Assembly (NCBI RefSeq): GCF_013283835.1
Contig: NZ_CP054052.1
Coordinates: forward strand, 1,426,001-1,490,000
Direction: 5' to 3'
From: Poseidonibacter lekithochrous
GTDB lineage: Bacteria; Campylobacterota; Campylobacteria; Campylobacterales; Arcobacteraceae
Length of the DNA stretch: 64,000 nucleotides
Below, piece by piece: positions 1 through 8,732 of the stretch. A program made the translations under genes and the position numbers. The stretch's first letter is position 1. Each line of letters opens with the position of its first letter. Under the pieces are notes generated by a model. The model did no database searches, had not been told where the DNA came from, and worked only from the letters and a program-made list of their open reading frames with translations.

Positions 1-445
1 TTGTTCCTTCTGGAAAAATATAAATGGATTTTCCTTGTTTAACTACTTCTTTTGTATCTTTGAAGAATTTTGACATATTAGAAGCTTCTCTATCAAGTAA
101 AATTGAACCTGCATTTCTAGTGAAGGCTCCAAAAAAGAAAGAGTTATATAGCTCTTTTTTTGCAACCCAAGAACCAGTTATATTTGAGTCTTGAAGAGCT
201 ACTTCTACAATAAGTGGGTCAAGTATACTTCTGTGATTTGATACTAGTAAGTACTGCCCATCTTTTGGTATTTTTTCTTTATTTATAACATCAATAGTAA
301 TATTTAATTTTGAAAGTAAGATTGTTGCATATTCATATCTTAATTTTATTTTTTCTTCTTCATTTCTTGCTTTTTTTAGTTTAAATCCATATTTATTTGT
401 TAGGTAAGTTGCATATATAGCTATGCTTATTTGTTTGAAATTCAA
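1..445 (-). CDS. 1-acyl-glycerol-3-phosphate acyltransferase (PlsC family), C-terminus beyond window
   Basis: Reading from position 445 down to the window edge gives about 148 residues of an open frame. It contains the acyltransferase signature NHRSILDP (the NHx4D catalytic motif, roughly residues 69-76) and ends at FPEGT, the second conserved block of the PlsC/AGPAT family. These enzymes acylate lysophosphatidate at the inner membrane during phospholipid synthesis. The start is a TTG at 445-443, preceded by AGGA on the minus strand (451-454); no ATG lies upstream of the catalytic motif. The C-terminal part lies outside the window. Family assignment is firm from the two motifs; the exact acyl acceptor is not shown. 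Confidence 0.85.
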   Translation of the reverse strand, partial: MNFKQISIAIYATYLTNKYGFKLKKARNEEEKIKLRYEYATILLSKLNITIDVINKEKIPKDGQYLLVSNHRSILDPLIVEVALQDSNITGSWVAKKELYNSFFFGAFTRNAGSILLDREASNMSKFFKDTKEVVKQGKSIYIFPEGT

Positions 446-550
446 TCTAATCCTAGTTAATTTTTGCTATTGTATCTAATTGCATATATAAAGCAATTTT
501 TTTATGAGTGAATATTAGATAAATATCAAAAAATATAACTAGTATAATAA

Positions 551-1477
551 TTATATATTTAATGAAGTTTTGTGATCTATTAATTCAACTATATGTTGGA
601 TTTTTTTATCATTAAAACTAAGCCCTAAAGATTCTTGTTCTTGTGTTGCAAAAGCTGGGATACCATTTACTTCTAAAACAACATATTGTTCTTTTTCTCT
701 ATCATATAATATATCAACACCGGCAATTTCTAAACCTGTGATTTTTGCAGCTTTAAGTGCAAGGTTTATTACATCGTCTTCTGGTTCTCTTAAAAAAATT
801 GAACCCCCACTTGTAATATTTGTTTTCCAATCACCTTTTTTTGCTTTACGTCCATAACAAGCTATATAATTTCCATCAACTATATCTACTCTATAATCTG
901 TATTATCATAGTCAATAAGTTTTTCTATATATACTTTTGTTAAATCTAATTGTTCTAGACTTTTCTTTAGAAGTAAAATATCAGAATTATGATCAATTTT
1001 TGTAAGACCTTGACCACCCCATCCATTAAGAGGTTTACATACTAAACTTGACCATTTATCCATAATAGTCTCTAAATGTAAATGATTGTCTTTATGAAAA
1101 AATTCATAATCAGCAGTTGCTATACCATTGTTTTTTAATAAAAATGATGTTTGAAATTTATCTTCTGTTAGCATAAATGCTTCATAGTTATTAATAGTTG
1201 GCATTAATTTATCTAGGGCTTGATAAAGATAAGTTTGATAAGGAGTTTGCTCACCCGCATTATAAGAAAAAAATAGATCAATACTACTTTTTAAATCATA
1301 ATTACAATTGCCATAAGTGTCACATAATATGGATCCATTACTTACAATTGCTTTATTTAAATCTACACCTGTAATTGAATCTATTTCTCGTTCAAGTAGT
1401 TTGTTTCTTAGTTGGTTTTCAATTTCTTTTCCACCACCGTTTTGGTAAATCCACATTCCTATAGTTCTTTTTTTCAT
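551..1477 (-). CDS. ATP-grasp ligase, RimK-like
   Basis: A 308-residue protein with ATP-grasp architecture. The nucleotide-binding lysine region is SLVCKPLNGWGGQG (about 144-157), a YRVDIVDG strand follows (195-202), and the metal/phosphate residues lie in AGVDILYD and VVLEVNGIP (D255, E269, N271). Members of the RimK/MptN branch join an amino acid, often glutamate, to a carboxylate on a protein or cofactor. The substrate here cannot be read from sequence. A ribosome-binding site AAGG precedes the ATG. It stands alone between the acyltransferase fragment and the cold-shock gene, so context adds little. The first 100 residues are poorly conserved and may bind the acceptor. Confidence 0.75.
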   Translation of the reverse strand: MKKRTIGMWIYQNGGGKEIENQLRNKLLEREIDSITGVDLNKAIVSNGSILCDTYGNCNYDLKSSIDLFFSYNAGEQTPYQTYLYQALDKLMPTINNYEAFMLTEDKFQTSFLLKNNGIATADYEFFHKDNHLHLETIMDKWSSLVCKPLNGWGGQGLTKIDHNSDILLLKKSLEQLDLTKVYIEKLIDYDNTDYRVDIVDGNYIACYGRKAKKGDWKTNITSGGSIFLREPEDDVINLALKAAKITGLEIAGVDILYDREKEQYVVLEVNGIPAFATQEQESLGLSFNDKKIQHIVELIDHKTSLNI

Positions 1478-1579
1478 ATTAAGCCTTATATTATGAATTG
1501 GTAGAATTAAAGAATAATAAAATTAAGTGTTAAAATTGTGGTTAAGAGTAGTAGTTAGTAAATTTTGGGCATAAAAAAA

Positions 1580-1601
1580 GGGAGAAGATAAATCTTCTCC
1601 C
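1580..1601 (-). terminator. Intrinsic terminator of the cold-shock gene
   Basis: A perfect 9-bp stem GGGAGAAGA/TCTTCTCCC with a four-base loop lies 21 bases past the cold-shock stop codon. Read on the minus strand it is followed by seven T residues (complement of 1573-1579), the classical Rho-independent form. Confidence 0.85.
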
Positions 1602-1622
1602 TCTTTTAGAAAAAAGTGCTTA

Positions 1623-1841
1623 TTATAAAGCAGTAACGTTAGTAGCTTGAGGACCTTTTTGACCATCTTCTACTTCGTAAGATACTTTTTGACCTTCAGC
1701 TAATGAAACTCTACCGTAACCACTTCTGTTAACTTGTTTGAAATGTACGAATACATCTTTGCTTCCATCTTCTGGTTGGATAAAACCAAAACCTTTTTCA
1801 TCATTGAACCATTTAACAGTTCCGTTATTTAAATCTGCCAT
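1623..1841 (-). CDS. Cold-shock domain protein
   Basis: A 72-residue single cold-shock domain with RNP1 (KGFGFI, residues 16-21) and RNP2 (VFVHF, 30-34), the length of typical CspA-type RNA chaperones. It binds single-stranded RNA or DNA and melts secondary structure. The ATG is preceded by AAGGAA. GC content is visibly higher than in neighbouring genes, as expected for a highly expressed gene. It is a single-gene transcript, with its own terminator and about 300 bases of untranslated or spacer DNA upstream. Which paralogue it is cannot be stated. Confidence 0.93.
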   Translation of the reverse strand: MADLNNGTVKWFNDEKGFGFIQPEDGSKDVFVHFKQVNRSGYGRVSLAEGQKVSYEVEDGQKGPQATNVTAL

Positions 1842-2144
1842 GCAAATTCCTTTTATTGTAAAAATTACTTTATCATAAATAAAGCTTGTGTCAAAATATA
1901 AATTGAGCGTATTCTATAGGTAGTTATACTGTTGTGGTTCAACAAACATATTCCTAAGATGAAACTCCAATCATCTTTCAATTGCCAATATCATAACAAA
2001 ATTTTACTTTGATGTACACCCTTAGGCGCCAAAATTTCAATAAATTTGATAATATTTTTGAAATATTACGAAAAAACACTGTTTTTGCTACCTAGAAGCT
2101 ACTTTTATAGCAAAATTGCTTTACAATTATATGAAGAATTATTA
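1842..2144. other. Gene-free stretch upstream of the cold-shock gene
   Basis: About 300 bases lie between the cold-shock start and the end of the methyltransferase gene, with no credible ORF. On the minus strand a TATGAT (1872-1877) and a TTGACA (1889-1894) are present, but only 11 bases apart, so they are not a standard sigma-70 pair. Part of this stretch could be a cold-shock mRNA leader; no stable long hairpin was evident. Confidence 0.4.
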
Positions 2145-2813
2145 TTAAATCTTTTGATAAATTGCAAAAAAATGAGGAACACTTGGTGTTTGATTATCAT
2201 CATAAGCTAAAAAACTACATTCTTTTAGTTTATCTTCTGTAATAAATTTATCAATTTCCTCTTTATTTAAAGGTAAAGGTATCTCATTTTCTTTCTCATT
2301 TTGCTTTCTACTTCTACAAGAAACTAAAACAAATGCATTTTTACATAATAAATTAGAAATTGATTTTCTTGCTTGTACTCTATATTTACCTGGTAAAACT
2401 TGAATTGTATTACATTCATAAACTAAGTCGAAATTCTCAGACCATTCTTTTGGATAATCAAATAAATCCGCAACTAAATAATTGACTTTAGAATTTGGAT
2501 ATCTATTTTCACATAAATCAATAGCAGTTTGTGAAATATCAAATGCTGTAACTTCGTAACCAAATGTACTTAGTGCTTCAGCATCATCCCCAACACCACA
2601 ACCAATAACTATTGCTTTTTTGTCTGTTTTTTTATTGGGGTTCTTTTCTAACCAATCTACTAAATATGGACTAGGTTCTAAGTCAGCCCAAAATACTGCT
2701 TTGTAATCTCCTTGTGCATCTTGATAAATAGAATCAAACCAGCCAGTTGGATCATCATTTTCTTGATATTCTCTTACCATCTTCTTATAAGCTACGGGAT
2801 CAAATTCTTTCAT
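2145..2813 (-). CDS. Class I SAM-dependent methyltransferase, TPMT-like
   Basis: A 222-residue Rossmann methyltransferase. Motif I is AIVIGCGVGDDAEAL (about 67-81), followed by the acidic strand end VTAFDIS and motif IV FDLVYECNTIQVLP. The N-terminal WFDSIYQ and the segment FWADLEPSPYL resemble the thiopurine methyltransferase/halide methyltransferase group, which methylates small thiols or related nucleophiles. The substrate is not predictable. The start follows AGGA with seven bases of spacing. It is divergent from sodB, with about 130 bases between them that must hold both promoters. Confidence 0.75.
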   Translation of the reverse strand: MKEFDPVAYKKMVREYQENDDPTGWFDSIYQDAQGDYKAVFWADLEPSPYLVDWLEKNPNKKTDKKAIVIGCGVGDDAEALSTFGYEVTAFDISQTAIDLCENRYPNSKVNYLVADLFDYPKEWSENFDLVYECNTIQVLPGKYRVQARKSISNLLCKNAFVLVSCRSRKQNEKENEIPLPLNKEEIDKFITEDKLKECSFLAYDDNQTPSVPHFFAIYQKI

Positions 2814-2944
2814 TAAATAGTCCTATATTATTAATTTTTATTTGTGTAAAAGTTTATTCTACAAAAAAACTAATTTAAAATACTTATATTCTTTTTAAAC
2901 ATATTGCATTAAACTTATTATAAAGAGATAATAAAGGATTTATT

Positions 2945-3625
2945 ATGAAACATGAATTAATGAAATTACCATTTGGTTATGATGATCTTGAACCTTTTAT
3001 GTCTAAAGAGACATTAATGTTTCATCATGATAAACATCACCAAACATATGTAAATAAATTAAATGAATTAATAATAGATACAGACTTTGAAAATATGAGT
3101 ATAAAAGAAATCATTAAAAAAGCAGATGGAGCAATATTTAATAATGCTGCACAAATATATAATCATGATTTTTTCTGGAATGGTCTAACATCTAAAAATA
3201 CAAAACTATCTTTAGAATTAGAACAGTCTATTACTCAATATTTTGGATTAATGGAAGATTTTAAAAAAGAGTTTATTAAAAAAGCAATTGGGCATTTTGG
3301 CTCAGGATGGGTATGGTTAGTTTCTGATGATATGGGAAAACTCAAAATCATCACAAGTGATAATGCTAAAACACCAATGGAATTAGGATTAAAACCTTTA
3401 TTAGTATGTGATGTATGGGAACATGCTTATTATATTGATTATAGAAACCTAAGACCTGAGTATTTAGAAAATTGGTTTAAACTAATAAATTGGAATTTTG
3501 TATCTGAAAATTATAAAGAATTAAAAGGTTTAATTAAACCTAATTATATAGATGATTGTAATGATAATAGTGCTATGTGTAATTATATAGAAACACTAAT
3601 AGAAGAAGAAAGAGTTACAAGCTAA
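2945..3625 (+). CDS. sodB: Superoxide dismutase [Fe]
   Basis: A 226-residue Fe/Mn-family superoxide dismutase that dismutes superoxide to oxygen and peroxide in the cytoplasm. The four metal ligands are visible: H27 (in FHHDKHH), H74 (YNHDFFW), D156 and H160 (DVWEHAYY). The glutamine in NNAAQIYNHDFFW (Q70) is the position typical of iron enzymes. The protein carries a C-terminal tail of about 25 residues beyond the usual end. A strong AAAGGA precedes the ATG. It is a single-gene unit closed by a hairpin that overlaps its stop codon. Confidence 0.94.
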   Translation: MKHELMKLPFGYDDLEPFMSKETLMFHHDKHHQTYVNKLNELIIDTDFENMSIKEIIKKADGAIFNNAAQIYNHDFFWNGLTSKNTKLSLELEQSITQYFGLMEDFKKEFIKKAIGHFGSGWVWLVSDDMGKLKIITSDNAKTPMELGLKPLLVCDVWEHAYYIDYRNLRPEYLENWFKLINWNFVSENYKELKGLIKPNYIDDCNDNSAMCNYIETLIEEERVTS

Positions 3626-3641
3626 GTTTTTTAGCTTGTAA
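3615..3641. terminator. Hairpin terminator overlapping the sodB stop, shared with the convergent gene
   Basis: A perfect 11-bp stem (3615-3625 with 3631-3641) with a five-base loop contains the sodB stop codon in its left arm. The plus-strand tail is TTTTATGTTTTA. The facing methyltransferase gene ends three bases further on, so the same hairpin could stop transcription from both sides. Confidence 0.8.
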
Positions 3642-3643
3642 TT

Positions 3644-4162
3644 TTATGTTTTATATGTATATATTGGTGTTTTATAAATATCCTCTATATATATAATGTC
3701 TCTTGCTTTTATGTTTCTAAAGGCAAAAGTATTGCTTATTATTTGTGTATTTATACAGTCATCAAAAAGTTTATCTTCTAATAACTCCATTCCTTTTGGG
3801 AATAAGTAACATACTAATATCGAGTTATGTAAATCTTCTTTTAAATAGTTCTTTCTATATATATGTAGGTTTTTTATATTTAGTACTTTTTTTAATATTA
3901 TAGATATTGCCCAAGGAACTAATGATAATTCATAAGCAATAATATTTTTATCAGGTAATCTTGAAGCTAAGAATATACTAAGTATCCCAAATCCACTGCC
4001 TAAATCAATGATATTATTATTTGAACTATCTTTTAATAAATTCAAAATTTGTAAACGTGATTTAAAAGAGCTTGGCATTGGAGAGATTCCAATTTTAAAA
4101 GTATATATGATTATACTAATTAGATTAAGAAGTAAGAATAGTAATAAAATAGCTTCAATCAT
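3644..4162 (-). CDS. Membrane-anchored class I methyltransferase
   Basis: A 172-residue protein with one N-terminal hydrophobic helix (about residues 1-20), then a SAM-binding motif I, NNIIDLGSGFGILSIFLA (48-65), and an acidic strand end (AYE). A post-motif FPKG segment is seen near residue 122. The layout, one transmembrane helix followed by a short methyltransferase with DLGSG, recalls the FAM173/ATPSC-KMT lysine methyltransferase group, but this is inference from layout only. It starts two bases after the stop of the gene at 4165-4473, so the two are probably translationally coupled. Confidence 0.6.
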   Translation of the reverse strand: MIEAILLLFLLLNLISIIIYTFKIGISPMPSSFKSRLQILNLLKDSSNNNIIDLGSGFGILSIFLASRLPDKNIIAYELSLVPWAISIILKKVLNIKNLHIYRKNYLKEDLHNSILVCYLFPKGMELLEDKLFDDCINTQIISNTFAFRNIKARDIIYIEDIYKTPIYTYKT

Positions 4163-4164
4163 TC

Positions 4165-4473
4165 CTAACTACACTTCCTACATTCTGTTTTATAAGTGGC
4201 TTCATTTTTTGAGCATAAAACACATTTTTGAACAAATACACTCATATCTCTTTTAATTGAACACTTATAATTCATCAAAGCTGTATAAGATACATTTTGA
4301 ACAGGATCGTAAGCTAATTTATCTATTATCTCTTTTGGAGTTTTACTATTTTTTGATACAACTCTTCTTACATTTGTATATTGGCTTCTACTTAGTTTTT
4401 TTAAAAGTTCAATATCATTTGTTCTTTGAGCTATCATTATAAGTTCATGTTCATCTGTTGAGATATTTGTCAT
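4165..4473 (-). CDS. Small helical-repeat protein with C-terminal zinc-knuckle cysteines
   Basis: A 102-residue protein not assigned to a named function. The first 70 residues contain helix-rich units resembling variant leucine-rich or HEAT-type repeats (SRSQYTNVRRVVSKNSKTP and LAYDPVQNVSYTALMN, in which a short hydrophobic helix follows a surface helix). The C-terminus holds CVLC and CRKC pairs about 12 residues apart, a likely zinc ribbon. An AAGGA lies 11 bases before the ATG. It is the first gene of a two-gene unit with the membrane methyltransferase. Confidence 0.55.
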   Translation of the reverse strand: MTNISTDEHELIMIAQRTNDIELLKKLSRSQYTNVRRVVSKNSKTPKEIIDKLAYDPVQNVSYTALMNYKCSIKRDMSVFVQKCVLCSKNEATYKTECRKCS

Positions 4474-4550
4474 TGTGTATTTAATCCTTGTATTATATAA
4501 ATTTTGCGGATTATATAATACAAAGGTATTAAAAAAGTATCAAATTAGAT

Positions 4551-4928
4551 TTATTTAACTTCTTCAATTATATTAAGTAAGATTTCTTGAACTTCTTGAG
4601 CTAATTCAATTAAATCAGGATTAATATCGTCAACTAATTGTACTAATGAGTTCATAGCAATTGTAGTTAGTCCCTCATCTGTATATACTGAAATCTTACA
4701 TGGCATAATTACAGATAAAGACATATCTGTTTCTAAAAACTGCTTAGCATAAGCTGGATTACAAATATCTAAGATTTGACACTCTTTATTGAAGTCGACA
4801 CCTTTTGATTTTAATGTTTCTTTTACATTATGAATATGTAAAACTCCAAATTTATAGTTTGGTACAGTAGCTAAAATAGTATCAACTACTTCTTGTACAG
4901 ATTTATTTGATTTCTCAATATATTGCAT
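4551..4928 (-). CDS. DUF302 family protein
   Basis: A 125-residue protein with the DUF302 pattern: an N-terminal KSVQEVVDTILATV helix, FGVLHIHNVKETLKSKG, ILDICNPAYAKQFLETD and a central VIMPCKISVYTDEG segment. The family has a known fold but no settled biochemical role. The ATG follows AGGAAA at good spacing. It lies alone between the zinc-knuckle gene and the DUF2721 gene, on the same strand as both, with 66 bases to the latter. Confidence 0.75.
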   Translation of the reverse strand: MQYIEKSNKSVQEVVDTILATVPNYKFGVLHIHNVKETLKSKGVDFNKECQILDICNPAYAKQFLETDMSLSVIMPCKISVYTDEGLTTIAMNSLVQLVDDINPDLIELAQEVQEILLNIIEEVK

Positions 4929-4994
4929 TTTATTTCCTATGTTAATTTCAGAACAGATTATAGTGAAAATTGATTTAAATGATATTATTGAATA

Positions 4995-5474
4995 TCATAA
5001 TTCTTTTTTTAAAGTTGCCTTTTTACTTTTAATAAAAGAGGTTGTATAATATATCTCTCTTAAAAATAGAAGTAATGACATAATAAAAGATATCATTGCA
5101 ATTATAAATAAAGTGGCAATAAATATAGAATCCTTAAAATCAAAAAGAGAACTAAGAAACATTGTTACAATAACAAGAGCTATTAATAATCCAGTTGTTG
5201 TACAAAAGAAAATAGCATAATTTGTATTTTGCATTCTCATAGTAAGAAATCTTCTTCTCTCTGAGAGTTTCTCTTCTGCTTTTTCTATAGCCTCAGGAGT
5301 TTTTTGATTTGCTACATAATTATCTATTTTCTCTAACTTGTCAATAATTCTTGATAATCTTCCTGTAAAAACATTAAGTAATCCAGCAACACCTGCTAAT
5401 AAAAAAACTGGAGCAACGGCTAATTGTATTAATTGTGATACTGTATTTACTGTTTCGTGAGTATTCCCTAGCAT
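4995..5474 (-). CDS. DUF2721 integral membrane protein
   Basis: A 159-residue protein with hydrophobic segments near residues 12-36, 83-105 and 113-137. The long polar linker between the first and second carries the RLSRIIDKL segment typical of DUF2721. A second DUF2721-type gene lies at 38616-39113, sharing the layout of one N-terminal segment, a basic linker and two C-terminal segments. Function unknown; probably an inner-membrane protein. The ATG follows AGG with seven bases of spacing. Confidence 0.7.
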   Translation of the reverse strand: MLGNTHETVNTVSQLIQLAVAPVFLLAGVAGLLNVFTGRLSRIIDKLEKIDNYVANQKTPEAIEKAEEKLSERRRFLTMRMQNTNYAIFFCTTTGLLIALVIVTMFLSSLFDFKDSIFIATLFIIAMISFIMSLLLFLREIYYTTSFIKSKKATLKKEL

Positions 5475-5594
5475 GATATAACCTATATTTTATGAGTTGT
5501 TTTATTTTACTCTTTCTTCTTTAATTATTATTTAAAACTACACAAGTAATAAACATTAAAGTTTTATACTGAGTATATGAATAAGGAGGATGTT

Positions 5595-6146
5595 ATGAAA
5601 AAAAGTATAATTAGTTTAATAGCATTTATATTTATTTTATCTTCTACCTCATTATTTGCAGAAATGAAAATGCAAGCTGCATTTGGTGGAGAAAAAGACA
5701 TTGAATATTCAAAATATTTATGGCAAAAATTAGAAGATGGTAAATTTAACTCTACAGCATCAAACCTATATTTAGGACCGCCTCCTCATGGTGGAGTAAG
5801 AGAAGTCTTAGAAGGTAAAATTGATGGAAAAAGAGTCTTATTAAAAAGAAATTACGGTGGAGCTGGTATTACTATTGAAAAAGTAGAAGCTAATAGAGAC
5901 TTATACTTAAAAGCAATTACAGTAATGATTAAAAAAGATGGCTTTGATCCTAAAAATGGAGATTGGTTCTGGGCAAAATATAAAGCTGATGGAACTTTAG
6001 ATAAAACTCCAAAAAAACAAGCAATTGTTGGTAAATTCCCTGGATGTATTGGATGTCATCAAGCAGCTAAAAAAACTGACTTTGTTTTTATTCATAATAA
6101 TGAATTAAACGGAGAAGTTACACTAGTTGAATCTCTTAAAAAATAG
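5595..6146 (+). CDS. Periplasmic haem c protein, cytochrome P460-like
   Basis: A 183-residue exported protein. A signal peptide ends near LFA/EM (about residue 22). A single haem c site CIGCH is at 151-155, and the DWFWAKY segment upstream (123-129) with the haem near the C-terminus matches the cytochrome P460 layout. Members oxidise hydroxylamine or bind NO in some bacteria, but here the substrate is unknown. An ATG at 5577 is in frame, but AAGGAGG at 5583-5589 sits just before the ATG at 5595, which also gives a clean signal peptide. A TATACT box at 5565-5570 would place the transcript start close to 5577, again favouring 5595. Confidence 0.75.
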   Translation: MKKSIISLIAFIFILSSTSLFAEMKMQAAFGGEKDIEYSKYLWQKLEDGKFNSTASNLYLGPPPHGGVREVLEGKIDGKRVLLKRNYGGAGITIEKVEANRDLYLKAITVMIKKDGFDPKNGDWFWAKYKADGTLDKTPKKQAIVGKFPGCIGCHQAAKKTDFVFIHNNELNGEVTLVESLKK

Positions 6147-6172
6147 ATATTTTTTGGCACAAAGGATTAATG

Positions 6173-6673
6173 ATGAAAAAGATTGGATTATTTTATGCTA
6201 CAGAGGGTGGAACTTGTGAAGATGTATCTAAAAGATTAGTTAAGCTTTTAGGTGAAGATAATGTAGACTTAATTGAAGTAGTAGATGCTTCAATTTCTGA
6301 TATTGAAAACTATGATAGTTTAATACTTGCAAGCTCTACTTCTGGAGTTGGTGAATTACAACCTGATTGGGATGAACTTTATAATGAGTTTGACAACATT
6401 GATTTTTCCAATAAAACTGTTGCCTTATTAGGACTTGGCGATCAAGATTCTTATCCTGACTCTTTTGCTGGTGGTGTTTCATTTTTTTATGAAAAACTAA
6501 AAGATGCAAAATTAGTTGGACAAACTTCTACAGATGGTTATGAATTTGATGAAACTGACTCTCTAGTAGATGGAATGTTTGTTGGATTATTAATTGATGA
6601 GGTAAACCAAGAAGAATTAACTCAAAAAAGATTAGAAGACTGGGGAGAGCAAATCAAAAATGATTTACTCTGA
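6173..6673 (+). CDS. fldA: Flavodoxin
   Basis: A 166-residue long-chain flavodoxin, a soluble FMN electron carrier. The N-terminal strand and phosphate loop are IGLFYATEGGTCEDV, the aromatic flavin loop is near SSTSGVGELQPDWDE, and the classical GLGDQDSYPDSFAGG segment follows. In this phylum flavodoxin commonly serves pyruvate:acceptor oxidoreductase; that is family knowledge. Two ATGs sit side by side; the second (6173) is six bases from AAAGGA and is preferred. Its end is four bases from the convergent receiver gene, with no short hairpin evident between them. Confidence 0.9.
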   Translation: MKKIGLFYATEGGTCEDVSKRLVKLLGEDNVDLIEVVDASISDIENYDSLILASSTSGVGELQPDWDELYNEFDNIDFSNKTVALLGLGDQDSYPDSFAGGVSFFYEKLKDAKLVGQTSTDGYEFDETDSLVDGMFVGLLIDEVNQEELTQKRLEDWGEQIKNDLL

Positions 6674-6677
6674 AATC

Positions 6678-7697
6678 CTAAAAGAATTCTAAATCATTAT
6701 CATCTTCTTTTTCTTTCTGATTTATTGTATTTTCAAAGAAGGTGATATTTTCTCTATATGAATCATGAAAATAGTTTACGTCTTGAACATTCTCTTCCAT
6801 AAACATATCTAAGATATATTGTTTTATATCATTAATTAAAAACTCTAAAATACTAAATGCTTCTTCTTTAGTTCCATAATTAATATCATCTAGTTTAATA
6901 TCATCTAAAACTTCAGCAAGTCTTAGCACTTCTGATGTAACTTTTTCAACTCTATCAAAATAACTAAGAGTAGAGTGCAGTTTATGAATGTCATTAATTA
7001 ACTCTTCTAAATGTTCCTCTTCTTTGTACTCTTTATAAACAAAACTATCAAAATTATCACTCATATCATATAATGTATCCATTAATATTTCTTTTTGATT
7101 TTCAAAAAAGTAATAACTCTCAGGATCTTCAATTTTGATTTTTTCTAAGAACTCTTTTACTGATACTTTTGCATTTTGTTCTATGTCTTGTTCAATTTTT
7201 ACTTGAGTAGGGCTTTTTCTAGTTTCATCAATTGTTCTTTTTGAGATCTGTTTTACATAAGTATTAAATTTTACTCTTTCTAGTTCTTTTTTTGATTGGA
7301 TTTTTTTTAGTATTTTGGTAATTGTATTTTTCAGATTTGAAGTACTAATAGGTTTCTTTAAAAAACCATCAACTCCTATATCTATTAATTCTAATAAATA
7401 TTTTTCATCTGTATATGCAGATGTAATTAATATATTTTGCTCAGGAGTATGGGCTTTAATACCTTTACTTAACATGATGCCATTGGTGTTTGGCATTTGT
7501 ATATCACTTACAATTAAATCAAAATGTTCTTTTCGAAATAAATCCCAAGCTTCTTTGCCATCTGCTGCTGTCTTTACAAGAGAAAAGTATGTTTCTAGTG
7601 CAACTTTAAAAATTTCTAGAATCTGCTCATCATCTTCTATTAAAAGTACTTTTTTACCTTTTGCTAGTTTTATTAATAAATTCACATCTGTTTTCAT
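6678..7697 (-). CDS. Receiver domain protein with C-terminal helical domain and LEFF tail
   Basis: A 339-residue protein, last in the chemosensory operon. Residues 15-130 are a complete receiver: acidic pocket E21-D22-D23, phospho-acceptor D65 (VSDIQMP), T92 and K115 (LKKP). Residues 150-325 are predicted helical with no known output domain. The last residues are acidic and end DNDLEFF. The C-terminal half aligns by eye with the protein encoded at 8729-9601, which ends DDSSLEFFE, so the two are paralogues on either side of cheB. The gene starts three bases after the cheB stop, with AAGGA. A role in CheY or receptor control is inferred from position only. Confidence 0.7.
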   Translation of the reverse strand: MKTDVNLLIKLAKGKKVLLIEDDEQILEIFKVALETYFSLVKTAADGKEAWDLFRKEHFDLIVSDIQMPNTNGIMLSKGIKAHTPEQNILITSAYTDEKYLLELIDIGVDGFLKKPISTSNLKNTITKILKKIQSKKELERVKFNTYVKQISKRTIDETRKSPTQVKIEQDIEQNAKVSVKEFLEKIKIEDPESYYFFENQKEILMDTLYDMSDNFDSFVYKEYKEEEHLEELINDIHKLHSTLSYFDRVEKVTSEVLRLAEVLDDIKLDDINYGTKEEAFSILEFLINDIKQYILDMFMEENVQDVNYFHDSYRENITFFENTINQKEKEDDNDLEFF

Positions 7698-7700
7698 TGT

Positions 7701-8732
7701 TTATCCTTCTAAAGAGTTTATAATTTTTATTATCTCATTAGTGGATACTTCTTTGTTTACTCCACCAATTTGATTAGCAATATTTGACATACCGTATACA
7801 ATACAACTTTCTTCATCTTGCCCATAAGTGTTATATCCCATTTCTTTTAATTTTTTTATACCTAAAGCACCATCATCACCCATTCCAGTTAATATAAATG
7901 CTGTAATCTCTTGAGGTTTTATTTTTGATACAGATTTAAATAATGCATTAGCACTTGGCTTATGACTATTGATTTTTGGGTAATCTTTTAGAACTGTAAA
8001 ATACTCATCTCCTTTTTTTATGATTTCAGTGTGAATACCACCTTTTGAAATAATTACTTTATTAAGATCAATTGATTCATCATCTTTTGATTCTACTACA
8101 TTTGAATTAGTGATTTTGTTTAATCTTGTTGCAAAAGATGCCGTAAAACCCTCAGGCATATGTTGTGTGATTACTATACCAATATGGTTCTCTTTTAGTT
8201 TTGATATTATCTCTTCTAGAATTTGAACCCCACCAGTACTTGAGCCAATAACAACAAACTTTTTAGAAGATTTATTTCCAATACTATTTTTACTTAGATC
8301 TTTTTTTTCAATAATATTTGGTGTATATTTTACTGTCGCTTTTGAAGCTGAATAAATTGCACGTATAATTTCTTCTTTTTGTTCATTAAAAAAGTCTTTT
8401 AAATTTAGTTTTGGTTTTAAGATAATATCTAAAGCCCCAAGTCTAAGGGAATCAATAGCAGAACTTGAACCATCACTAACTAAAGTTGAGCAAATAATAA
8501 CAGGAATATGTTTTTGTTTATTAATTTGCTTTAAAAATGTTAAACCATCCATTTTTGGCATTTCTATATCTAATATAAACACATCAGGTAGTCCTACTTT
8601 TTTGAAGATTTCAAAAGCATCTACTGGATTGGCTGATTCACCAATTACTTTGATGTTTTGTTCATATTGTAAGATTTTATTTAATGCATTCCTAACAATC
8701 ATAGAATCATCAATTATAAATACTTTTATCAT
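7701..8732 (-). CDS. cheB: Chemotaxis response regulator protein-glutamate methylesterase
   Basis: A 343-residue CheB with both domains. The receiver has DD at 8-9 and acceptor D55 (FILDIEMP). The catalytic domain has GSSTGG (catalytic Ser about 165), the histidine in TQHMP (H191) and the aspartate in GMGDDG (about 286). It removes methyl groups from, and deamidates, receptor glutamyl sites, opposing CheR. Many Campylobacterota CheB proteins lack the receiver; this one keeps it. Its start overlaps the stop of the preceding gene as ATGA, which implies translational coupling, and GGAG precedes the start. Confidence 0.95.
   Translation of the reverse strand: MIKVFIIDDSMIVRNALNKILQYEQNIKVIGESANPVDAFEIFKKVGLPDVFILDIEMPKMDGLTFLKQINKQKHIPVIICSTLVSDGSSSAIDSLRLGALDIILKPKLNLKDFFNEQKEEIIRAIYSASKATVKYTPNIIEKKDLSKNSIGNKSSKKFVVIGSSTGGVQILEEIISKLKENHIGIVITQHMPEGFTASFATRLNKITNSNVVESKDDESIDLNKVIISKGGIHTEIIKKGDEYFTVLKDYPKINSHKPSANALFKSVSKIKPQEITAFILTGMGDDGALGIKKLKEMGYNTYGQDEESCIVYGMSNIANQIGGVNKEVSTNEIIKIINSLEG

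Noticed and set aside
446-550. Plus-strand terminator near ATTGC/GCAAT followed by T residues (about 479-503)
   Set aside because: The stem is only five base pairs and no plus-strand gene lies upstream.
1872-1894. Sigma-70 promoter for the cold-shock gene (TTGACA and TATGAT, minus strand)
   Set aside because: The spacer is only 11 bases, too short for a standard promoter, so it is mentioned only as a possibility in the gap entry.
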